In this document: positions 1 through 5,012 of the stretch, piece after piece
Layout of the letters: each line of letters opens with the position of its first letter
Numbering within the stretch: position 1 is the first letter of the stretch
From: Verrucomicrobia bacterium TMED44
GTDB lineage: Bacteria > Verrucomicrobiota > Verrucomicrobiia > Opitutales > Seribacteraceae
Direction: 5' to 3'
Length of the DNA stretch: 6,239 nt
Assembly (NCBI GenBank): GCA_002168015.1
Contig: NHCX01000015.1
Location: forward strand, 13,979 to 20,217
Notes under the pieces: generated by a model
Database searches by the model: none
Told to the model about the DNA's origin: nothing
The model's input: the letters and a program-made list of their open reading frames with translations, nothing else
Made by a program: the position numbers and the translations under genes

Positions 1-1915
1 TGCCAAGCAGGCTTTCCGCGATCAAAAAAATGACCATCAGTAATAAAAAGAAATTCCAGATCTCAGCCCTTTCAAGGGAAGCACCGGAAGTTTCCGCCTG
101 AGTCCACTTAGCGTGTGAACTTGTTAAAACTTTTTTTAAATCACGTTTATCTGTTGTTGCAGTTTGAGATTCATTTTGAGGCCGATTGAAAGCAACCATT
201 CTGCCAAGGTTTTGATATACGCCAGCTTTTGTGATTGGATTCTCAAGTTGGCTTCCAGTCAAGGACTGCAATTCTCTTAATGTGCGGGATTCACTGCCTC
301 CACACTCAAATTCGGTAATCTTTGAATTTGTTCTGCATTCCTCGAGGATTCTCAGAATTACTGGCACAAGAACAAAACCATCTGCGAGGGAAGACCAATT
401 TTTAGCGGGCAGAGATGAAAAAGAATAAACGATTCCTTTTCCAATCGTTTTGCGGGTCAGGAAGGTTTTACCATCAGCATAAAAAGCAAGGGGCTGTCCT
501 TCCGAAGGGTTTCTTCTTTGCCAAACCTTCAAGTAAGAAAAAGGAAGTGCTTTGCCATTTGCAGTATTAGAAAAAATACCACCATTTTTATTCCATTCTG
601 TTACGGAAAAATGTTCGTTTTCAGATGATATTTCAAGCGGTTGCCAATTTTGTAAGGTGGCATTGGGATTTTCGTGAACTTCATCGGGGAAAAGCACAAT
701 CGTTCCTCCGATTTCTACAAATTTAAGTAATTTGCCTGCTTCTTCATTTGTCTGCTTCCCTTGGACAAATAGTAGGTCATGATCGAGCATTTCTTCATCC
801 TTACCATTCAATTCGCCCTTAAAAAAAACTTTGTTGGGATTTAGCTTACTCGAGACAGAAAGAATCTTTTTAGTTGGCTGATTGGCCGCTAGCAGGCCAA
901 CTCTCAGCAAGTCATTGTTTCCATAGGTGAAAAAATGATAATTGTCCTTTGTACAGGAGTCTTCAGGCAGACTAATTGCAATCCAGCCTGTAGGTGGCTC
1001 ATTCGCGATTGAGATCGCGGGCGTCCATGTTGTCGAGGGACTTGTAAAGTCGCACTCTGCGGGTGATATTTTACCATTGATATTTACATCAACCCTTAAC
1101 TTCCGTTGCTCTTTTTTATTCCCCTTGATTGAAAGAGTAGGGTATACCAAGCCACCATCTTGATGTAAGGATTTGCCTGTAAGGCTAAAGTTTACGGCCT
1201 TGGTCGGCTCGATTTTTAAAAAAGTCATTTGCCAGGCACCTTGTTGAGCCTCTAAATTTTTATTAATGTTTTCCAACAGAGGCTTATTTTCAGGAATTTT
1301 CCAACTGGAACTTTGTTGATCTGAAATCACCAGAATTTGTGCTTGTCCGATTTCTGCATTTTCCAACCATGACAGTCCCTGATTTATTGTATAAGCAAGG
1401 TTGGCTCCAGTGTCAGTTGGCCCGAAAAATTCATCCATTTCCTTCGCATAAATAGTTTCAATATTATCAAGAGCGATAGTCTCGGAGAAAACAGTTTCCA
1501 TAACTACGAGCCGACTGTCAGGCCAAGTTTTGGCAAATTCTTCAAATGCAACCAATCCCTTCTGAAGAAGGGTCTTGGAAGAAGTGGAAGATATTTGATT
1601 CATGCTTGAAGATCGGTCGAGGATAAGCATTACAATATCGGGCGTCTGTTCCGATAGGTTAAGAAAACTTTCTCCACCCGTGGAAATGGGTCTGGCCATC
1701 AGTAAAACTAAGGAGAGAACGGCAAGAACCCTTGACAACAAGGTAAGCCATTTCCGAATTTGAGAGAAGCGGGAAGAACTTTTTTTGGCCTGAAAAAGAA
1801 ATCTCATGGTGGCCCATGATTCTTTGCGATGGCGCATGAGATTAAGAAGGTGAATGAGAATGGGGGTAGCGGCCAATGCAATTCCCAACAGGGCTATAGG
1901 TTGTAAGAAACTCAT
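1..1915 (-). CDS. BatA-like membrane-anchored VWA protein with amidotransferase-like region (C-terminus cut by window edge)
   Basis: The frame is open from an ATG at 1915 to the window edge: 638 residues and no stop, so only the extreme C-terminus is missing. Residues 4-24 and 57-75 are hydrophobic and flank a basic stretch (RHRKESW near 29), the N-terminal two-helix BatA/aerotolerance-regulator pattern. A VWA domain follows, with a metal-site motif D100-R-S102-S-S104, a threonine at T169 and an ISD motif ending at D199, so the site looks intact. Residues about 231-320 look like a beta-rich domain. Residues about 338-525 resemble the class I glutamine amidotransferase-like fold (LLFVQG near 381, GGTIVLFPDE near 403), without an evident catalytic Cys-His pair. 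A last hydrophobic helix spans about 619-636. It is the third gene of the moxR operon, 5 bp after the DUF58 stop. Purines directly abut the ATG, too close for a normal ribosome-binding site, so coupling to the upstream gene is likely. Probable role: membrane partner of the MoxR ATPase. The family is fairly sure; the function is inferred. Confidence 0.88.
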   Translation of the reverse strand, partial: MSFLQPIALLGIALAATPILIHLLNLMRHRKESWATMRFLFQAKKSSSRFSQIRKWLTLLSRVLAVLSLVLLMARPISTGGESFLNLSEQTPDIVMLILDRSSSMNQISSTSSKTLLQKGLVAFEEFAKTWPDSRLVVMETVFSETIALDNIETIYAKEMDEFFGPTDTGANLAYTINQGLSWLENAEIGQAQILVISDQQSSSWKIPENKPLLENINKNLEAQQGAWQMTFLKIEPTKAVNFSLTGKSLHQDGGLVYPTLSIKGNKKEQRKLRVDVNINGKISPAECDFTSPSTTWTPAISIANEPPTGWIAISLPEDSCTKDNYHFFTYGNNDLLRVGLLAANQPTKKILSVSSKLNPNKVFFKGELNGKDEEMLDHDLLFVQGKQTNEEAGKLLKFVEIGGTIVLFPDEVHENPNATLQNWQPLEISSENEHFSVTEWNKNGGIFSNTANGKALPFSYLKVWQRRNPSEGQPLAFYADGKTFLTRKTIGKGIVYSFSSLPAKNWSSLADGFVLVPVILRILEECRTNSKITEFECGGSESRTLRELQSLTGSQLENPITKAGVYQNLGRMVAFNRPQNESQTATTDKRDLKKVLTSSHAKWTQAETSGASLERAEIWNFFLLLMVIFLIAESLLG

Positions 1916-1920
1916 CTTCT

Positions 1921-2820
1921 TTATGTACGAGTTCTTAGGGAAGAAAAGTCCTTCAGTACATTCGCAACTCCCTGGTCCGTCAGGGCTCGATGGTAAGAAG
2001 TTTGAGTTTCCGTACAAATTTTCTGAATTTCAGAAATGTGCTTTTCCATTTGGCTCAGGTATTCATTTCGAATAACCGAAGGCTCAGTAAGAATTGATGC
2101 ACCTCCCTCTAGATCAATAAAGCGAGTGGGCCGGTCGAAGAGAAAATCTATTTCTTTGCGGTCCATAAGGTGAAAGAACACAACTTCATGTTTTCGATCC
2201 CGCATGTGATGGATTGCATTAGCTAAAGCGTCCGGTTCTTCTAAAAAATCTGAAAATATTATCACTAATCCCCTGCTTTTAATCGAGTCTGCAGAGCGGT
2301 GCAGCTGGTTTATTAGTAAATCTTTACCTTCAGCCTTGGTTCCTCCAAGAGTTTGAATGATATCTTGAAGTTGAGAGGGATTGCGTCGGGAAGGAAGATC
2401 GGTCGTCCCTGAAGATTTTATCAGAGTAAGTCCAACTGCATCACCCTGGCGTAAATATAAATAGGTCAGGGTTGCTATTAGTCTTTTACTAAACTCTATT
2501 TTATTCATCGGACTGCCAAAAGACATCGATCCGCTGCAATCGAGGATGGGGTAAGCCCGTAAATTGGTCTCGGCTTCAAATTCTTTTAAAAAGTACCTGT
2601 CGGTTCTCGCCAAAACTCTCCAATCCATTCTCCGCGGATCTTCACCAGGGGTGTATTCACGATATTCCGAAAATTCTACACTAGATCCCTTATGGTTGCT
2701 TTTGTGGTGTCCGCTGACATTTCCCTCCATGGGGAAATTACCAAGCATAGCTTCTCCACCAAATCGTGCTACGGCTTGTTTGTCGACATAGTCAAATGAC
2801 TTGCTCTCTTGGAGAGGCAT
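1921..2820 (-). CDS. DUF58 domain / VWA protein, cytoplasmic MoxR partner
   Basis: This is a 299-residue soluble protein with no signal peptide or membrane helix. The DUF58 hallmark is at residues 53-72: an EYTPGED-type turn followed by R63-R64-M-D66-W67 and an AR pair. A VWA-like fold follows, with a complete metal-site motif D94-C-S96-G-S98, a candidate threonine at T161 and an FSD motif ending at D191. The length fits the short DUF58 class that lacks N-terminal membrane helices. It starts 5 bp after the moxR stop and ends 5 bp before the next VWA gene, which is the standard order of MoxR-associated operons. Only a weak purine-rich stretch (GAAGAA, about 14 bases ahead) precedes the ATG, so translation is probably coupled to moxR. 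In characterised relatives such proteins are adaptors or targets of MoxR ATPases; the client here is unknown. Confidence 0.93.
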   Translation of the reverse strand: MPLQESKSFDYVDKQAVARFGGEAMLGNFPMEGNVSGHHKSNHKGSSVEFSEYREYTPGEDPRRMDWRVLARTDRYFLKEFEAETNLRAYPILDCSGSMSFGSPMNKIEFSKRLIATLTYLYLRQGDAVGLTLIKSSGTTDLPSRRNPSQLQDIIQTLGGTKAEGKDLLINQLHRSADSIKSRGLVIIFSDFLEEPDALANAIHHMRDRKHEVVFFHLMDRKEIDFLFDRPTRFIDLEGGASILTEPSVIRNEYLSQMEKHISEIQKICTETQTSYHRALTDQGVANVLKDFSSLRTRT

Positions 2821-2825
2821 AATGA

Positions 2826-3881
2826 CTAACGTTCTTCTTTGCGTGCTTCTTCGATTAAACGACGAATGATATGAGCACTTGAAATTCCTTCGGAGCGAGC
2901 ATGGAAATTAGTTATAATTCTATGGTCTAAGACTGCTTCTGCAACGGCTTCCAAATCTTCGGTAGTTGTAATGAAATTACCATAAATTACAGCTCGTGCC
3001 TTTGCTCCGCGAATCAGAAATTGAACGGCTCTCGGGCCAGCCCCCCACTGGACGGATTCTTTTAGCCATGAGGGGGAATCTTCCGCTGCCGGTCGCGTGC
3101 GACGGACTAAATCTACTGCCAATTCATAAACATGCTCCGGGACAGGAATTTTTTCTACGATTTGTTGATATTCCTTGAGCTTCTTGCCGGTGAGTATTTT
3201 TGTCAATGAGGGTGGTGCCCCCATGGTTGTTCGACGGGCAATTGCAATTTCTTCCTCTCTTTTTGGATACTCCATTCGTACCAAAAACATGAACCGGTCC
3301 AGTTGGGCCTCAGGAAGCGGGTATGTACCTTCTTGCTCAATGGGATTTTGTGTGGCGAGTACAAAAAATGGTTTTTGAAGAAGATGATTTTTTCCAGCTA
3401 CTGTAACGTGTTTTTCCTGCATCGCTTCAAGTAGGGCTGATTGGGTTTTGGGAGGCGTTCGATTTATTTCATCTGCCAATAGGACATTCGCGAATACTGG
3501 ACCTTTGATGAATTTAAATTCCCGGCCTTCTCCATCCTTTCTATTTTGTAATATCTCAGTACCGGTTACATCGGATGGCATTAAGTCAGGGGTAAATTGA
3601 ATTCGTGAAAAGGTGAGTGATGTGATTTTTGCAATTGAATTAACCAAAAGAGTTTTAGCCAAACCTGGAACCCCCATCAAAAGAGCATGCCCTTGCGAAA
3701 GCATACATATGAATATTTTCTCAATGGCCTCTTCCTGACCAATGATGATTCGAGATAATTCATCTTTGATTACACTGTAGGAATCCTGAAGAGTTTGGAT
3801 AGAAGTCACTTCATCTTCGTTCAATGAAGAAGCAAATTTTTCTGAGGATAGGTTTTCGGTGCTTTTACTTGTAGGTGACAT
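2826..3881 (-). CDS. MoxR-family AAA+ ATPase
   Basis: This is a 351-residue protein of normal length for MoxR ATPases. The N-terminal 35 residues are low in conservation, then comes a helix with IIIGQEEAIEK at 45-55. Walker A is G70-V-P-G-L-A-K76-T77. Walker B is LLADEIN, with D137 and E138. Sensor 1 is in ATQNP (N179), followed by the family signature EGTYPLPEAQLDRF with the candidate arginine finger R196. A sensor 2-type GPRA motif is at 282-285 in the C-terminal lid. All catalytic elements appear intact, so an active ATPase is expected. It is first in an operon with two VWA genes; MoxR proteins act as chaperone-like machines that mature or remodel partner complexes. The ATG at 3881 is the only reasonable start ahead of the conserved part. 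The only upstream purine run is a weak GAGAAA about 11-16 bases ahead. Confidence 0.95.
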   Translation of the reverse strand: MSPTSKSTENLSSEKFASSLNEDEVTSIQTLQDSYSVIKDELSRIIIGQEEAIEKIFICMLSQGHALLMGVPGLAKTLLVNSIAKITSLTFSRIQFTPDLMPSDVTGTEILQNRKDGEGREFKFIKGPVFANVLLADEINRTPPKTQSALLEAMQEKHVTVAGKNHLLQKPFFVLATQNPIEQEGTYPLPEAQLDRFMFLVRMEYPKREEEIAIARRTTMGAPPSLTKILTGKKLKEYQQIVEKIPVPEHVYELAVDLVRRTRPAAEDSPSWLKESVQWGAGPRAVQFLIRGAKARAVIYGNFITTTEDLEAVAEAVLDHRIITNFHARSEGISSAHIIRRLIEEARKEER

Positions 3882-3935
3882 AAATTTATGTTTCTCAGTT
3901 ATATTTCCATGTGTTTGAGTTAGATTAAAATTTTA

Positions 3936-3954
3936 GTGTCAAAACTTCTGACAC
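3936..3954. promoter_or_regulatory. Inverted repeat, possible operator upstream of the moxR operon
   Basis: The half-sites GTGTCA (3936-3941) and TGACAC (3949-3954) form a perfect 6-bp dyad with a 7-base spacer, about 55 bp ahead of the moxR start. On the minus strand the spacer side creates a perfect TTGACA (3942-3937), but no convincing -10 box follows at normal spacing. The dyad could bind a dimeric repressor or be a small hairpin in the leader. No T-tract follows on either strand, so it is not a terminator. Chance cannot be excluded. Confidence 0.3.
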
Positions 3955-4007
3955 CACATGAATGTTCGTCTTTTTTTGGATGTTTGGATTCGAAAATATG
4001 AAATTTT

Positions 4008-4036
4008 TTTAAAATCACATTTTAATCAAATGTAAA
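4008..4036 (-). promoter_or_regulatory. Weak candidate promoter for the moxR operon
   Basis: On the minus strand TTTACA (4036-4031) and TTTAAA (4013-4008) are separated by 17 bases, a fair match to sigma-70-type boxes. Transcription would start near 4000 and give a leader of about 120 bases containing the GTGTCA dyad. The region is AT-rich, so such matches arise easily by chance. Confidence 0.2.
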
Positions 4037-4048
4037 CTTTTCTATAAA
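4021..4048 (+). promoter_or_regulatory. Weak candidate promoter for the DUF1737-like gene
   Basis: TATAAA at 4043-4048 is a good -10 box. The only -35 candidate, TTTAAT at 4021-4026 (16-base spacer), is poor. Transcription would start near 4055, giving a leader of about 40 to 64 bases depending on the start codon used. It overlaps the candidate minus-strand promoter, as expected for a compact divergent control region. Confidence 0.25.
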
Positions 4049-4118
4049 ACCTTACTACGAGTATCTAAATCATCCTCAAACACTTTACTAATCTGTGGCT
4101 AATCTGCATACTGATTTC

Positions 4119-4328
4119 ATGATAAGAGTTCAGCGTAAATACAAGGTAATTAAAGCCATTTCTGTGAAAGAACTTGAAAAAGAAGTCAACGAACTTATTC
4201 AAAAGGAGTATAAGGATACGGAGGGGTTCATTTTTCGTGCGTCTGGCAGATGGCAATGCCTGGGAGGGGTTATTAGCGATAAGGAAAATTGGTTGCAGGC
4301 AATGGTTTTTATTCAAGAGGAGGAATGA
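4119..4328 (+). CDS. Small DUF1737-like protein of unknown function
   Basis: The protein has 69 residues from the ATG at 4119. An in-frame GTG at 4095 would add 8 residues, and a stop lies just upstream of it at 4089-4091. Neither start has a Shine-Dalgarno sequence; the ATG is preferred because the conserved part (KYKVIKA) begins only a few codons later. The order of features resembles DUF1737 proteins: a beta strand KYKVI, an amphipathic helix VKELEKEVNELI, a WQCLGG turn, and a closing WLQAMV strand. Compared with my recollection of the family, about a dozen residues (YKDTEGFIFRASG) are inserted between the helix and the W-GG turn. It is a highly charged, soluble protein with no signal peptide. 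It stands alone, divergent from the moxR operon. No function is known for the family; the assignment comes from memory of the pattern. Confidence 0.7.
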   Translation: MIRVQRKYKVIKAISVKELEKEVNELIQKEYKDTEGFIFRASGRWQCLGGVISDKENWLQAMVFIQEEE

Positions 4329-4439
4329 TCCTAAGCTGGTAAAAATCTGAGTGTAATCTGTTGGGGTTAAAATATAAAAGTATGAAAATTTAAAAATTTA
4401 GTTTGCATATTGATTTAATTCGCTCAAAATCGTAAAAAT

Positions 4440-4472
4440 ATGAGTTCAATAGAACCATTAGGCCGTCGGTAA
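4440..4472 (+). CDS. Ten-codon mini-ORF running into the terminator stem (speculative)
   Basis: An ATG at 4440 opens a 10-residue frame, MSSIEPLGRR, that stops with TAA at 4470-4472. Its last three sense codons (Gly-Arg-Arg) form nearly all of the 5' arm of the terminator hairpin, and the stop codon straddles the end of the stem and the loop. A ribosome reaching the stop would cover this arm, which is the geometry of a leader peptide controlling termination. No Shine-Dalgarno sequence is present, and frames this short occur often by chance. Confidence 0.2.
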   Translation: MSSIEPLGRR

Positions 4473-4497
4473 GGGCAAGACCGACGGTCTTTTTTTT
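4461..4497 (+). terminator. Strong intrinsic terminator
   Basis: A 10-bp stem is formed by 4461-4470 (GGCCGTCGGT) and 4480-4489 (ACCGACGGTC), with one G-U pair, closing a 9-base loop (4471-4479). It is followed at once by eight T residues (4490-4497). There is no T-tract on the other side, so it acts on plus-strand transcripts only. It most likely ends transcription from the DUF1737-like gene, although it lies 133 bp after that stop codon, or from a separate short RNA. Confidence 0.9.
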
Positions 4498-4635
4498 GCC
4501 ATTATGTAATTTATATGTTAATAATGGTAACTAATCAATGAGCTTATGTTGCTTTTTAAGCTTAAATTATCAATTTAATTTTTGTATGTTTGGGTCAGTT
4601 TTTCTTTTTTAGGTAAATTAAACTTCTCATGCAGA

Positions 4636-4664
4636 CTGACAGGTTGTAGGTATTAAAATATAAA
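4636..4664 (+). promoter_or_regulatory. Candidate promoter of the small exported-protein gene
   Basis: CTGACA (4636-4641) and TATAAA (4659-4664) are separated by exactly 17 bases, each one mismatch from the sigma-70 consensus. Transcription would begin near 4671, only about 7 bases before the ATG at 4678. This would give a nearly leaderless mRNA, which fits the absence of a Shine-Dalgarno sequence there. Confidence 0.5.
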
Positions 4665-4677
4665 TTCCAAAACTATT

Positions 4678-5007
4678 ATGACTAAATCAATATTACTTTA
4701 TTTTTTCTTATTGGGAAGTGCTTGTTTTTGCTACGGCCAAAATGCTAAAGGTTCCAGCCCGTTAACCAGTCCACCACGGTTACCTACCAACATCCCACCG
4801 CCTCCTAGTTTTTCATCCATTTCCTCTAAAAGCGGAAAATATCAAATCGTGAGTGCGGAATATTATTCCCAAGACACGAAGCCATTTCTCTACAAGAGAT
4901 TAATCAAATATGATACCACCACTGGGCAGGCATGGATTCTATATTCTAGGAGGGATTCGTCAGGCGAAAGACGGATGTGGATTCCTTTAACAAGCGAAGA
5001 CGAGTAG
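4678..5007 (+). CDS. Small exported protein of unknown function
   Basis: This is a 109-residue protein. Residues 1-20 form a typical Sec signal peptide: K3, a hydrophobic core ILLYFFLLGSA, and a likely cleavage after G20 before Q21. C16 is not in a proper lipobox, because glycine holds the -3 position, so a lipoprotein is less likely. Residues 31-46 are proline-rich (a PPPP run near 40-43) and probably an extended linker. Residues 53-104 look like a small beta-rich unit, with GKYQIVSA, then YDTTTGQAW at 78-86 and a closing MWIPL at 100-104. The DT-TG-W pattern recurs, as I recall, in many small exported bacterial proteins that have no assigned function. The gene has its own promoter-like boxes and converges on the transporter gene with a 5-bp gap and no visible terminator between them. 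I do not recognise a named family. Confidence 0.8.
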   Translation: MTKSILLYFFLLGSACFCYGQNAKGSSPLTSPPRLPTNIPPPPSFSSISSKSGKYQIVSAEYYSQDTKPFLYKRLIKYDTTTGQAWILYSRRDSSGERRMWIPLTSEDE

Positions 5008-5012
5008 GTCCT

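Larger units (their letters stand above)
4329..4677. other. AT-rich intergenic region with a terminator and possible short transcript
   Basis: This 349-bp gap contains no ordinary gene. It holds a strong intrinsic terminator (4461-4497), a 10-codon open frame leading into it (4440-4472), and promoter-like boxes of the next gene (4636-4664). Weak promoter-like pairs lie upstream of the terminator: TTGATT at 4410-4415 with TAAAAA at 4433-4438, and a TATAAA at 4373-4378 with no good -35 box. A short RNA ending at the terminator is therefore possible but unproven. Between 4498 and 4635 only AT-rich sequence with small palindromes is seen. Confidence 0.5.

Noticed and set aside
231..1163. Short plus-strand frames within the BatA-like gene (231-428 and 942-1163)
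   Set aside because: The minus-strand frame is open throughout and shows a coherent domain series, so the plus-strand frames are incidental.
1854..2075. 73-residue plus-strand frame across the DUF58/BatA junction
   Set aside because: It overlaps two well-supported minus-strand genes and shows no domain. It is a shadow frame.
3914..3942. Perfect TTGACA on the minus strand as -35 box of the moxR promoter
   Set aside because: At 16-18 base spacing the next hexamer is about CTCAAA, not a credible -10 box.
4065..4316. 83-residue open frame on the minus strand opposite the DUF1737-like gene
   Set aside because: It is antisense to a frame with a recognisable domain pattern. Its composition is not protein-like and it has no start signal.
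4499..4527. Inverted repeat CCATTAT / ATAATGG with a 15-base spacer
   Set aside because: The stem is AT-rich with a long loop and no T-tract. It is expected by chance in this composition.
4555..4566. Perfect 12-bp palindrome TTTAAGCTTAAA
   Set aside because: It is a single AT-rich palindrome far from promoter-like boxes and without a repeat copy. It is probably fortuitous.
4717..4728. Possible lipobox ending at C16 of the exported protein
   Set aside because: The -3 position is glycine rather than Leu/Val/Ile, and a better signal peptidase I site lies after residue 20.
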